Assembly (NCBI GenBank): GCA_903862415.1 | Contig: CAIOYD010000020.1 | Location: 1 to 64,000, forward strand | DNA from: an uncultured Oxalobacteraceae bacterium | GTDB lineage: Bacteria; Pseudomonadota; Gammaproteobacteria; Burkholderiales; Burkholderiaceae_D | Direction of reading: 5' to 3' | Length of the DNA stretch: 64,000 nucleotides | Shown here: positions 11,232 through 21,375 of the stretch, one piece after another | Numbering within the stretch: position 1 is the first letter of the stretch | Layout of the letters: each line of letters starts with the position of its first letter | Position numbers and translations under genes: made by a program | The notes under the pieces: model-generated | What the model was told of the DNA's origin: nothing | The model's database searches: none | What the model saw: the letters and a program-made list of their open reading frames with translations, nothing else

Positions 11232-12011
11232 ATGACCAAATTAGCCGCCAATTTAAGCATGCTGTTTACCGAATACGATTTTCCCGATCGCTTTGAAGCC
11301 GCCGCACTGGCCGGCTTCAACGGGGTGGAATTTCTTTTCCCCTACGCTTACGAAGTTCACCAGATTGCCGACTGGCTGAAAAAATATCAGCTCGAACTGG
11401 TGTTACACAACTTACCTGCAGGCAATTGGGAAGCCGGTGAGCGTGGCATTGCCTGCGACCCGAAACGGGTGCGCGAATTTATGGAAGGCGTCGATCAAGC
11501 CATACATTACGCCACAGCGCTCAATGTCAGGCAAGTCAACTGTCTGGCTGGCATACTACCGGCCAATACCAGTGTCGAACAGGCGCAACAAACCCTGATT
11601 AGCAACCTGCGCTATGCGGCCGAAAAACTCGCCGCCGTTGGTATCCACCTGTTGATCGAACCCATCAATAGCATCGATATTCCGGGATTTTTTCTGACCA
11701 CCAGCAAACAGGCCGTGGCACTCATCAGGCAGGTTGGGTCTGACAATCTGTTTTTACAGTACGACATTTACCACATGCAGCGCATGGAAGGCGAACTACT
11801 CAATACCATCAAAGCCAACTTCACTCTGATCAAACACATACAGGTGGCAGACAACCCCGGACGTGGAGAGCCAGGCACAGGTGAAATCAATTACCGTTTT
11901 TTGTTTGAACAACTCACGCAATTGCATTATGCGGGCTCGATAGGCTGTGAATACAAACCCAAAGCCGGAACCGCAGCCGGTCTGGACTGGCGGGTTGCTC
12001 ACGGCGTATAG
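11232..12011 (+). CDS. hyi: hydroxypyruvate isomerase
   Basis: NLSMLFTEYDFPDRFEAAALAGFNGVEFLFPY, QYDIYHMQRMEGEL, GRGEPGTGEINY. Confidence 0.95.
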   Translation: MTKLAANLSMLFTEYDFPDRFEAAALAGFNGVEFLFPYAYEVHQIADWLKKYQLELVLHNLPAGNWEAGERGIACDPKRVREFMEGVDQAIHYATALNVRQVNCLAGILPANTSVEQAQQTLISNLRYAAEKLAAVGIHLLIEPINSIDIPGFFLTTSKQAVALIRQVGSDNLFLQYDIYHMQRMEGELLNTIKANFTLIKHIQVADNPGRGEPGTGEINYRFLFEQLTQLHYAGSIGCEYKPKAGTAAGLDWRVAHGV

Positions 12012-12052
12012 CATTTTACGGACACTTGACTACTATTTTAACGGAGAACAGC

Positions 12053-12940
12053 ATGACAAAAATCGGCTTTATCGGCTTAGGAATTATGGGAGCGCCCATG
12101 GCACTGAATTTACAGGCCGGCGGACACAAACTGTATCTGCACGACAATAAAAATCCACCTGCGGCACTCATTGAAGGTGGCGCAACCGTCTGCACCTCGG
12201 GCGCAGAAGTGGCCAGACGTGCCGACATTATTATTATCATGGTGCCCGATACACCGCATGTGGAAGCGGTGTTATTTGATCCGACTGGTGTGGCCTCAGG
12301 ATTGTCACCAGGAAAAATTATCGTCGACATGAGTTCCATTTCTCCGATCGCCACCAAAGAATTTGCCAAAAAAATAAATAAACTCAACTGTGACTATCTC
12401 GATGCCCCCGTCTCGGGTGGCGAAGTCGGTGCCAAAGCTGCGTCCTTAACCATCATGGTTGGCGGCCCGGAACAGGCATTCACTACCGTCAAACCGCTGT
12501 TTGACTTGATGGGTAAAAATATCACACTGGTGGGCGCAAACGGTGATGGTCAAACCACCAAGGTTGCCAATCAAATCATCGTCGCACTCAACATTCAGGC
12601 CGTGGCCGAAGCGCTGCTGTTTGCCTCCAAAGCCGGTGCCGATCCCGCTAAAGTGCGTCAGGCTTTAATGGGAGGGTTTGCCGCTTCACGGATCCTCGAA
12701 GTGCATGGCGAGCGCATGATCAAACGGTCTTTTGCCCCCGGCTTCCGGATTGAGTTACATCAAAAAGACTTGAATCTGGCACTGCAGGGTGCCAAGGCAT
12801 TAGGAATTTCTTTACCAAATACGGCCATGGCGCAAGAACTTATGAACTCCTGCGCTGCCAATGGTATGAGTGGACTGGATCATTCGGCCTTGTGTTGTGC
12901 TATCGAACGGATGTCCAACCACGAAATTGCCACACCCTGA
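12053..12940 (+). CDS. glxR: 2-hydroxy-3-oxopropionate (tartronate semialdehyde) reductase
   Basis: KIGFIGLGIMGAPMALNLQAGGH, DAPVSGGEVGAKAASLTIMVGG; operon context. Confidence 0.93.
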   Translation: MTKIGFIGLGIMGAPMALNLQAGGHKLYLHDNKNPPAALIEGGATVCTSGAEVARRADIIIIMVPDTPHVEAVLFDPTGVASGLSPGKIIVDMSSISPIATKEFAKKINKLNCDYLDAPVSGGEVGAKAASLTIMVGGPEQAFTTVKPLFDLMGKNITLVGANGDGQTTKVANQIIVALNIQAVAEALLFASKAGADPAKVRQALMGGFAASRILEVHGERMIKRSFAPGFRIELHQKDLNLALQGAKALGISLPNTAMAQELMNSCAANGMSGLDHSALCCAIERMSNHEIATP

Positions 12941-13008
12941 CGCCACTTTCTGAAAGCCAAAGGTTTTCCGGTTAGTGATTTTAATACGTGATATGGAAAC
13001 TGAATGCC

Positions 13009-14277
13009 ATGGATAAAAAATCCTCTCAACATTTTTTACTTGCCATCTACCGCAGCGCCATCGATGCGGTAAATCCGGAAAAATGCCTGTATAAATTTTT
13101 ACCTCCCAAACCACCACGAGGACGAACTCTGGTCATTGGTGCCGGCAAAGCCGCTGCTTCCATGGCCCAAACCATCGAAAGCTTTTGGCAGGACAACATT
13201 TCCGGGCTGGTTGTCACCCGTTACGGTCATGGCGCCGAATGTCGCCTGATCGAAGTTGTTGAAGCGGCTCATCCAGTGCCAGATGAAGCCGGTATGCAGG
13301 CAGCTGCCCGCATACTGGAATTAGTGCAGGAATTAACTGCCGATGATTTGGTTATATGCCTGATCTCCGGTGGTGGATCTGCTCTGCTCACCCTTCCGGC
13401 TGAAGGCATCACACTGGGACAGAAACAGACGATCAACAAAGCCTTACTCAAAAGTGGCGCCACAATTGCCGAAATCAATTGTGTGCGCAAACATTTGTCG
13501 GCCATCAAAGGTGGTCGGCTGGCCCTGGCGTGCGGCGCAGCCAAGGTCGTCACATTGCTGATTTCGGATGTGCCCGGTGATGACCCCGCCCTGATTGCCA
13601 GCGGCCCGACCTTACCTGATGATACTACCTGCGCTCAGGCACTGGCGATACTCAACAAATATCACATCAAAGTGCCCGTCAATATTGGAGCTCATCTGCA
13701 ATCGGAAGCCGCTGAAACTCCAAAATCGACGGATCCGCGCTTTGCACATCATTCCCATCACGTGGTCGCCTGCGCACAGGATGCGTTAGAAGCAGCAGCC
13801 TGCGCGGCGCGTATGGCCGGAGTAACGCCCTATATCTTATCTGACAGCATGGAAGGTGAAGCACGCGATGTCGGCATTGTGCACGCCGCCATCGCCAAAC
13901 AGATCGCCACTCATAATCAACCCTTCTGCAAACCCTGCGTACTGATTTCAGGCGGTGAAACTACTGTCACTGTGCGCGGCAAAGGCAAGGGTGGGCGCAA
14001 TGCCGAATTCCTGCTCAGCCTGGCCATTGCACTCAACTCCCATCCCGGCATCTATGGGCTTGCCTGCGATACTGATGGAATTGATGGCTCAGAAACCAAT
14101 GCCGGTGCCGTCTGCAGTCCGGACTCGCTTGACATTGCCAGAGAAAAAAACTGCGATCCACGCGCCATGCTGGATAACAACGATGGTTATGGTTTTTTTG
14201 ATGCCATCGGCGACCTCGTCGTCAGCGGCCCTACCCGCACCAATGTCAATGACTTCCGCGCTATTCTGATTTTATAA
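13009..14277 (+). CDS. glycerate kinase, MOFRL/GckA-TtuD type
   Basis: LVIGAGKAAASMAQTIE, CLISGGGSALL, VLISGGETTVTVRGKGKGGRNAEFLLSLA, DTDGIDGSETNAGA. Confidence 0.92.
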   Translation: MDKKSSQHFLLAIYRSAIDAVNPEKCLYKFLPPKPPRGRTLVIGAGKAAASMAQTIESFWQDNISGLVVTRYGHGAECRLIEVVEAAHPVPDEAGMQAAARILELVQELTADDLVICLISGGGSALLTLPAEGITLGQKQTINKALLKSGATIAEINCVRKHLSAIKGGRLALACGAAKVVTLLISDVPGDDPALIASGPTLPDDTTCAQALAILNKYHIKVPVNIGAHLQSEAAETPKSTDPRFAHHSHHVVACAQDALEAAACAARMAGVTPYILSDSMEGEARDVGIVHAAIAKQIATHNQPFCKPCVLISGGETTVTVRGKGKGGRNAEFLLSLAIALNSHPGIYGLACDTDGIDGSETNAGAVCSPDSLDIAREKNCDPRAMLDNNDGYGFFDAIGDLVVSGPTRTNVNDFRAILIL

Positions 14278-14280
14278 CGA

Positions 14281-14314
14281 CAAAGGGGACAGGATTTTCA
14301 ACCTGTCCCCTTTG
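14281..14314. terminator. bidirectional terminator-like hairpin
   Basis: Perfect 13-bp inverted repeat caaaggggacagg / cctgtcccctttg, 8-nt loop, between convergent genes. Confidence 0.7.
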
Positions 14315-14355
14315 TTGCAAACAACTACCGTCTTATTCAACCGAAGGTAAGCTGT

Positions 14356-15447
14356 TTATTTACCTGGTAATTTTCCCGATACGCCATCAACAAAGTAATC
14401 CATTTTTTCCAGCATGGTGTCATTCATCGGACCGTTTTCAAGGCGGACTTTACCTTCGTTATCTTTTAACGGACCAGCAAACGGCGTCAGAGTACCGGCA
14501 ATGATTTGCTTCTCTTTGTCAGCGACAAACTGTTTAACGTCAGCGGGAACGGTCGGGCCAAAGCCTTCGAGCGAAACCATACCATCTTTGATGCCACCCC
14601 AGACGTTGGAGGATTTCCATTTACCATCGATAACTTGTTGCGCTGCCTGAGTATAATAAGCACCCCAGTGATGGGTCACGGCAGCAATTTGCGCATGCGG
14701 GCCAAACTTGCTCATATCGGAATGGTAGGACACCACCATCTGACCTTTTTCTTCAGCCGCCTGAGTGACGGCAGTGGAATCCGTATGGTGAGACAGAACA
14801 TCGGCGCCCTGTCCCATCAGTGTGATGGCAGCGTCGCGTTCTTTGCCCGGATCAAACCAGCTATTCACCCAGATCACTTTAACTTCTGCTTTCGGATTCA
14901 CACTGCGCATACCGCGGGTGAAGGCATTAATTCCCTGCAATACTTCAGGAATAGGGAAAGCCGCCACATAACCAGCCACATTGGTCTTGGTCATTTTTCC
15001 GGCCAGGATACCGGCCAGATAACGTCCTTCATAAAAACGCGCATTCACCGTCGCAACATTGGCACTGGTTTTATAACCGGTCACATGGATGAATTTCACA
15101 TTCGGAAATTGCTTGGCCACTTTGAGCGTCGGGTTCATGTAACCAAACGAAGTCGTAATAATGAGCTTGTTACCCTGCTGCGCCAGATCGCGGATCACGC
15201 GTTCAGCATCAGCACCTTCGGGCACATTTTCAACAATCTTGGCTTTTACCTTGGCACCAAGATTCTTTTCCATTTCCTTTCGACCCTTATCTTGCTGAGT
15301 CGTCCAGCCAGCATCACCAATCGGGCTGACATAGACAAAACCGACACCAAGCGGAACTGCATCCGCGGCCACAGAAACAGGAGACACCAACAACCCTGGC
15401 AATACAGCCAGAGCAATCAGGGCACTGCGCATAAAGTTTTTTGACAT
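14356..15447 (-). CDS. BMP-family ABC transporter substrate-binding protein (nucleoside/purine-type)
   Basis: Signal peptide; GVGFVYVSPIGDAGWTTQQDKGRKEME, typical Bmp/PnrA-type architecture; upstream of matching permeases and ATPase. Confidence 0.9.
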   Translation of the reverse strand: MSKNFMRSALIALAVLPGLLVSPVSVAADAVPLGVGFVYVSPIGDAGWTTQQDKGRKEMEKNLGAKVKAKIVENVPEGADAERVIRDLAQQGNKLIITTSFGYMNPTLKVAKQFPNVKFIHVTGYKTSANVATVNARFYEGRYLAGILAGKMTKTNVAGYVAAFPIPEVLQGINAFTRGMRSVNPKAEVKVIWVNSWFDPGKERDAAITLMGQGADVLSHHTDSTAVTQAAEEKGQMVVSYHSDMSKFGPHAQIAAVTHHWGAYYTQAAQQVIDGKWKSSNVWGGIKDGMVSLEGFGPTVPADVKQFVADKEKQIIAGTLTPFAGPLKDNEGKVRLENGPMNDTMLEKMDYFVDGVSGKLPGK

Positions 15448-15803
15448 AGTTTGCCTCGTTATATTTCCCGCTTGATCAACCACTGAATGACTGCATCGTG
15501 CGGGATAAACGACGCGGCTGATTCTACTTCTCCAGATTGAGTCTGCTTCTGTATCATCAATACGAACTTGAATTATGCGCATACTGATATACAGCGGTAT
15601 CTGTTACTGCATATAGTTGATATTCAAATTTCAGGAGGCTGGGATATCACCAATCACACCACTGCCTAAAAAATTCATCGATTTCAAACTGTTATCCGAA
15701 TATTGGTTTGGCAACAACGCTTTCTTTACCGGTCTCCTGTGCGCTGGTGCCAGGCACCACTGTCGCCACTGAGCTTTGTTTATCATGTTATTTTCCCTGA
15801 TGA

Positions 15804-16718
15804 TTAATGTGGATTAAAATTCTTTCCCAACGAAGCTGGCATATTCAACTTGATCCAGACAGCATTTCTTGAAATCAGCACTAACACAATAATGGTAGCC
15901 AGATACGGCAACATCGACAGCAATTGCGAAGCCACGGCAACGCCCTGACCCTGCACATAAAACGTCATAATCGTCACGCCACCAAACAGATAGGCACCGA
16001 TCATGATACGGGCAGGCCGCCAGGTGGCAAACGTGGTCAGTGCCAACGCCACCCAGCCGCGTCCGGCGACCATGCCTTCGGCCCATAACGGGGTATACAC
16101 CAGCGACAGATAAGCACCAGCCAGACCACAGCAGGCGCCACCAAACAATAACGTATACAAGCGAATCCGGCGAATGTTATAGCCCAGCGCATGCGCGGAA
16201 GACGGCGATTCACCCACCGCGCGCAACACCAGTCCGGCGCGCGTATGGTACAAAAACCACATAATTGCCCAGCACAGAACGACCGAGACATACACCATCG
16301 GATGTTGCTTAAACAGTGCGGTACCAACATAGGGAATGTCGGAAAGAATCGGGAAAGCATGTGCTTTATTTTGCAGCGTGCTGCCTACATAGCGTATGCC
16401 AATATAGGCCGAAGCACCGGTACCAAAGAGCGACAGCGCCAGTCCGGTGGCATACTGATTGGTTCCCAGCCAGACCGTGAGCAGGGCAAAAAAACCCGCC
16501 ATGAGCATACCGGCGGCTGCACCGGCTGCAAAACCGAGTGTGACACTGCCCGTATTTATAGTCACGGCAAAGCCAACAATGGCAGCCACGAGCATCATGC
16601 CTTCCGCACCCAGATTAACGACACCGGATTTTTCATTGATCAGCAAACCCAGTGCTGCCAACATCAATGGCGTTCCGGCATTAATTGAGGCCGCGATCAG
16701 TGGAGCCAGTATTTCCAT
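15804..16718 (-). CDS. ABC transporter permease (BPD_transp_2 family, nucleoside-type)
   Basis: Multi-TM; ALGLLINEKSGVVNLGAEGMMLV motif. Confidence 0.9.
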   Translation of the reverse strand: MEILAPLIAASINAGTPLMLAALGLLINEKSGVVNLGAEGMMLVAAIVGFAVTINTGSVTLGFAAGAAAGMLMAGFFALLTVWLGTNQYATGLALSLFGTGASAYIGIRYVGSTLQNKAHAFPILSDIPYVGTALFKQHPMVYVSVVLCWAIMWFLYHTRAGLVLRAVGESPSSAHALGYNIRRIRLYTLLFGGACCGLAGAYLSLVYTPLWAEGMVAGRGWVALALTTFATWRPARIMIGAYLFGGVTIMTFYVQGQGVAVASQLLSMLPYLATIIVLVLISRNAVWIKLNMPASLGKNFNPH

Positions 16719-17779
16719 TATTTTCTCCAGCTTAATTTGTAGTGAATCAAGACATCACAGGCTAACAACGAGAACAACAAAATCCCCTGAAACACGCCGG
16801 TAATGGCGTTCGGCATACCCAGACGCGACTGCGACAGTTCGCCGCCGATATAAAACAGCGCCATAATGAAACTGGAAAAAATCACCCCGATCGGATGGAT
16901 GCGACCGACATAGGCAACAATGATGGCGGCAAAACCATAGCCCGGTGAAATCGTCGGCGTGAGCTGTCCAACCGGCCCCAGCACTTCACATACACCAGCA
17001 AGACCGGCCAGTGCGCCACAAATCATCATCGACACCCAAAGTGATTTGCGCGATGAAAAACCGGCATAACGGGCTGCCATTGGTGCCATGCCGCCCACCT
17101 GCAATTTAAAGCCGGAAAAACTTTTGGAAAGAAACAGCCAACCCAGCACCGACGCCATCAGTGCCAACACAATCCCCAGATGCAACCGGGTACCGTCGAG
17201 CAAAATCGGCAGCAGAAAACCATCATCGAGCATTTTCGATTGCGGAAAATTGGCACCATCCGGATCCATTAACACGCCATGCACCAGATAACTCAGCAAC
17301 AGCTGAGCCACATACACCAGCATCAAGGACACCAGAATTTCACTGGTATTGAAAAAGTCACGCAATGCCGTGGTAATCGCCGCCCAGAACATACCACCTG
17401 CCATACCGGCAATGAGCACCAGAGTAATCATCCAGGCGCCACCGACGCTGCTTTCATTCAGACGCAACGCCACCCAGCCACCGGCAATGGCGCCCAGGAT
17501 CAACTGTCCCTCGGCACCAATATTGAACACACTGGCGCGATAACACACCGACAGGCCGACAGCAATCAGCAATAACGGCGCCACTTTAAGACCGACTTCA
17601 GACCAACCCTGCAAGGTAGAAATCGGTTCATAAAAAAATATTTCCAATCCTTCGAGTGGATTTTTACCCAGCGACAAAAACAGGAACACACCGCACAGCG
17701 CAGTCAACAACACGGCACAGACCGGCGACATATAAGACATTACTGCGGAAGGAGAACTCCGCGCCTGCAGCTTAAGCAT
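16718..17779 (-). CDS. ABC transporter permease (BPD_transp_2 family, nucleoside-type)
   Basis: Multi-TM; CYRASVFNIGAEGQLILGAIAGGW; overlaps neighbouring genes. Confidence 0.9.
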   Translation of the reverse strand: MLKLQARSSPSAVMSYMSPVCAVLLTALCGVFLFLSLGKNPLEGLEIFFYEPISTLQGWSEVGLKVAPLLLIAVGLSVCYRASVFNIGAEGQLILGAIAGGWVALRLNESSVGGAWMITLVLIAGMAGGMFWAAITTALRDFFNTSEILVSLMLVYVAQLLLSYLVHGVLMDPDGANFPQSKMLDDGFLLPILLDGTRLHLGIVLALMASVLGWLFLSKSFSGFKLQVGGMAPMAARYAGFSSRKSLWVSMMICGALAGLAGVCEVLGPVGQLTPTISPGYGFAAIIVAYVGRIHPIGVIFSSFIMALFYIGGELSQSRLGMPNAITGVFQGILLFSLLACDVLIHYKLSWRK

Positions 17780-19307
17780 AGTTGGCCTCATTGATTTCAA
17801 CAGCATCCTGCTGAGTCCACAAACCACTCATCCACAGTCCGATTTTCTCTATCGTCGCATCCTCACTTTGAATCGATGGGGAAATACGTCCTTTGGCAAT
17901 CACCAACATGCGGTCGGCGATTTCAAATAATTCTTCCAGTTCTTCGGAAATCACCAACAAGGCACATCCGGCATCCCGCAGCGCCACCAGTTCGCCGCGA
18001 ATCTGCGCCGCCGCACCCACATCCACACCCCAGGTAGGCTGGGCTATAATCAACACCTTGGGGTTGCGCATCACCTCGCGCCCGACAATATATTTTTGCA
18101 GATTTCCACCTGACAAACTGCCCGCCGTGGCCGCCGGCCCGCTGGCTTTGACTTTGAAGCGTTCGATAATGCCAGCGACAATTTTTCTGGTGGCACTGAG
18201 GCGCACAAATCCATGCGAAATGGTTTCATCTGTCTGATGGGTTAATAACAAATTATCAGTCAGCGATAATTCCGGAACCGCACCACGGCCCAGACGTTCT
18301 TCCGGCACAAAACCCAGACCCAGCAGACGACGGCCAGTCACATTCATCCGACCCACAGGAATACCCTGCAACACGATCGCCTTATTCTCTGCACGGGGAT
18401 CTTCCCCTGACAGTGCGGCGAGCAATTCCTGCTGCCCATTACCGGACACACCGGCGATACCGACAATTTCACCGGCACGCAAATCAAAACAAATGTCGGA
18501 CAGGGTGGTGCCAAACGGATGACTCTTGAGCAGCGACAACTTGTTGACCTGCATCCGGACTTCACCCGGCTCACGCTCCACGTGCTTGATCGCCGGAGGT
18601 TCTGCGCCAATCATCAGACGCGACAGGCTGGCTGCGCTTTCCTCGGTCGGATCGCAGTTACCGGTCACTTTGCCGCCGCGCATCACGGTGCAGATATGGC
18701 ACAGTGCGCGAATTTCGTCGAGCTTGTGACTGATGTACAAAATGCTGCAGCCTTCGGAAGCCAGTTTGCGTAAAGTTTCAAACAAGCGTTCCACTGCCTG
18801 TGGCGTCAGCACCGAGGTCGGTTCATCGAGAATCAATAATTGCGGTTTGGTCAGCAAGGCGCGCACGATTTCGACCCGCTGGCATTCCCCCACCGACAAG
18901 GTATGCACGTGACGCTGCGGCTCCAGATCCAGACCATACTGTTTAGCGGTCAATTCAATCCGTTGGGCCAGTTCATGCAGATTAACGTCTTCAGGCAGTC
19001 CAAGCGCGATGTTCTCTGTCACCGTGAGCGTATCGAACAAGGAAAAATGTTGGTAGACCATCGAAATGCCCAACCCACGGGCAGCAGCTGGATTGGCAAT
19101 ATGTAATTCCTTGCCGTTCCACAGCACCTGACCCTGATCCGGTTTGACCGCGCCATAAATGATTTTCATCAACGTCGATTTACCGGCACCGTTTTCACCC
19201 AGAATCGAATGGATTTCGCCTGGACGAACGATTAAATCAATGCCGTCATTGGCAGTCACCGAGCCATACTTTTTGGTGATTCCGCGAAGTTCTAGTCGTG
19301 TATTCAT
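17772..19307 (-). CDS. duplicated ABC ATPase of a sugar/nucleoside-type importer
   Basis: Walker A GENGAGKST, signature LSVGECQRVEIVRAL, second NBD LSGGNLQKYIVGREV. Confidence 0.93.
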   Translation of the reverse strand: MNTRLELRGITKKYGSVTANDGIDLIVRPGEIHSILGENGAGKSTLMKIIYGAVKPDQGQVLWNGKELHIANPAAARGLGISMVYQHFSLFDTLTVTENIALGLPEDVNLHELAQRIELTAKQYGLDLEPQRHVHTLSVGECQRVEIVRALLTKPQLLILDEPTSVLTPQAVERLFETLRKLASEGCSILYISHKLDEIRALCHICTVMRGGKVTGNCDPTEESAASLSRLMIGAEPPAIKHVEREPGEVRMQVNKLSLLKSHPFGTTLSDICFDLRAGEIVGIAGVSGNGQQELLAALSGEDPRAENKAIVLQGIPVGRMNVTGRRLLGLGFVPEERLGRGAVPELSLTDNLLLTHQTDETISHGFVRLSATRKIVAGIIERFKVKASGPAATAGSLSGGNLQKYIVGREVMRNPKVLIIAQPTWGVDVGAAAQIRGELVALRDAGCALLVISEELEELFEIADRMLVIAKGRISPSIQSEDATIEKIGLWMSGLWTQQDAVEINEANYA

Positions 19308-19486
19308 GTCTCTCTTTATTAATCGTAAATCGATGCCGTTTTTTGCAAGTTACAGGATATTCCAAAGAGCAATATCAGTAGCTCTCAATGAACGTTATTC
19401 GGAATCCGATATACCTGAAAACCCGCTGCACCGCACCAACTTCAGACACCCTGAAATCGATCCGGATGCAACATTCAAGCTTAACA

Positions 19487-19888
19487 CTAAGCCTGCTGTT
19501 GCAGGGCAGCTGTTTCCACTTTCATGGCACCCCGGATACGACCTCCACCAATGACATGCATGTGCAAGTGGTAAATTTCCTGCCCACCATCCGGGCCAGT
19601 ATTAATGAGCGTCTTAAAACCACCGCTACGACTGCCATCCACCTCCATCTTGACTTCACAGCCATGTCCGGCCGTGAGCAACGGCACCAGCGCCAGCATC
19701 CGACCCAACATGCCGGTATCACGCCCCCTGCAATCCGACAGGGTAGAAATATGTACTTTGGGAATAATCAAAAAATGCACTGGGGCTGCCGGATAAATAT
19801 CCTTAAAAACCAGCAATTCGTCGTTTTCAAATACTTTATCCGCAGGAACCAGATTCGCGGCAATTTTACAAAAAAGGCAATCTTCCAT
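19487..19888 (-). CDS. HIT (histidine triad) family protein
   Basis: [52 protein letters not shown]. Confidence 0.9.
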   Translation of the reverse strand: MEDCLFCKIAANLVPADKVFENDELLVFKDIYPAAPVHFLIIPKVHISTLSDCRGRDTGMLGRMLALVPLLTAGHGCEVKMEVDGSRSGGFKTLINTGPDGGQEIYHLHMHVIGGGRIRGAMKVETAALQQQA

Positions 19889-19934
19889 GTCTTTCTTTAC
19901 ACTCTCAAGCGTGTGACGGAACAAAAATACCCAA

Positions 19935-19960
19935 AAAAAAGCACCAGACGGTGCTTTTTT
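19935..19960 (-). terminator. rho-independent terminator of the porin gene
   Basis: aaaaaagcacc-agac-ggtgctttttt. Confidence 0.8.
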
Positions 19961-19977
19961 GGGGTGACAAACCTGAC

Positions 19978-21075
19978 TTAAAAACGATGACGAACACCAA
20001 CACCAAAGCTGCTGATGGCATACGCATACAACAACTCTTTATCATTCATGTAAGCAGTATATATATCGGTCGATTTGGAGAGATTGTAATCATAACCAAG
20101 CGCATAGGTTTTGTGATCCAGCACTCCACCCGTTTTGGCATACGACAACATAAAATTACCCTGTCCGGCAGCCACGGTTGCACCCGCCTGTAAGGTGTTC
20201 AACTTAGTTTCTGCTACTGCTGTTAGCGTCGTTTCGGTATGCTGGTATTGTAAAAACAATTTAACCGGTGCAAAGTCATACGATGCGCCAAGCTGTGACA
20301 CTTTTTGCTTGGTGCCCACCGGATACGCGCCACCCAAAGTAAAGGTATTATTGCTCGGACCGGTCACCGTGGTATCTTCATACGCCACAGTCGCAGCAAA
20401 TGGACCGTGGAAATACAAGGCATTGGCACTGAACGAACTTGACTGTCCATTGGCACCGGACAGCGAATACAGCAATTCAGCACTCAACCCTTCAAAGTTT
20501 GGTGTGGAATAGCTCACTGCATTTGAATAGCCGGTATCTGCGCTGTTCACGGCAAAACCGGAACCGGCACCAAATTGCGGCTGACCGCCGGTAGTCGCAT
20601 AGGTTTGTTGAATGATCGGGCTGTAGCTGAAAGAATCTGCAAACGGATTAAAGATCAGCGTGGACAAAAACACCGGATTGATTTGACGTCCCAGAGTCAC
20701 ACCACCAAAACCGCCTTTTAAAGACACATTGGCATCGCGCGAGAACAGCACATCACCGTTAAAACGGCCAGAACTGCCATTACCAGGCTGGACAAAAGTA
20801 CCCAAAGCAAAACTGGCTTTCAGACCGCCGCCCAAGTCTTCATCTCCGGCGAATTGAAAATACGACGTTTGCATTCCGCCGTTCGGTCCACCATCTGCGC
20901 CATTGATACTGGAAACACGTTGACCGGTTGTGGAATTGGTTTGTGAATTGACTTCGACGTCAATCAAACCGGATACAGTCACGCTGGTTTGAGCCATCGC
21001 TGGCGCTACATAAATCACAGCGGATGCAGCCATGGCCAGCGAACTCAACGCAAATACAGTTTTATTTCGGATCAT
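19978..21075 (-). CDS. Gram-negative porin (betaproteobacterial type)
   Basis: Signal peptide, SVTVSGLIDVEVN, FAGDEDLGGGLKASF, terminal F (GVGVRHRF). Confidence 0.93.
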   Translation of the reverse strand: MIRNKTVFALSSLAMAASAVIYVAPAMAQTSVTVSGLIDVEVNSQTNSTTGQRVSSINGADGGPNGGMQTSYFQFAGDEDLGGGLKASFALGTFVQPGNGSSGRFNGDVLFSRDANVSLKGGFGGVTLGRQINPVFLSTLIFNPFADSFSYSPIIQQTYATTGGQPQFGAGSGFAVNSADTGYSNAVSYSTPNFEGLSAELLYSLSGANGQSSSFSANALYFHGPFAATVAYEDTTVTGPSNNTFTLGGAYPVGTKQKVSQLGASYDFAPVKLFLQYQHTETTLTAVAETKLNTLQAGATVAAGQGNFMLSYAKTGGVLDHKTYALGYDYNLSKSTDIYTAYMNDKELLYAYAISSFGVGVRHRF

Positions 21076-21375
21076 AATTATTAGCTCCTGAAGATTTTGT
21101 AGTTTTGAATAAATTAGACGACCATCACTGGCGCTTCGAGAAGAATGCTTGAATTAAAATCAAACATTCATAAATATAACGAATAGCAACTATATCAAAA
21201 TAAATATAATGCCTACCCCACTGTGGTGCACACCTCAGGATAACGCCCGCAACTGAGGAATCTACCGAGAGATTGTCAACAGACAAGCTCTCGTAGCTGC
21301 TGCCACAGTCTGAACCAAATTGGTGCACGAACAAATAAAAATATTGTGCACCTCGTTGTTGGATTACAACACAAT

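Noticed and set aside
15448-15803. Purine riboswitch near the BMP importer
   Set aside because: Could not identify the conserved junction core; AT-rich gaps alone are not evidence.
21227-21260. cctcag...ctgagg inverted repeat upstream of the porin
   Set aside because: Six-bp arms with a long loop, likely chance in an intergenic region.
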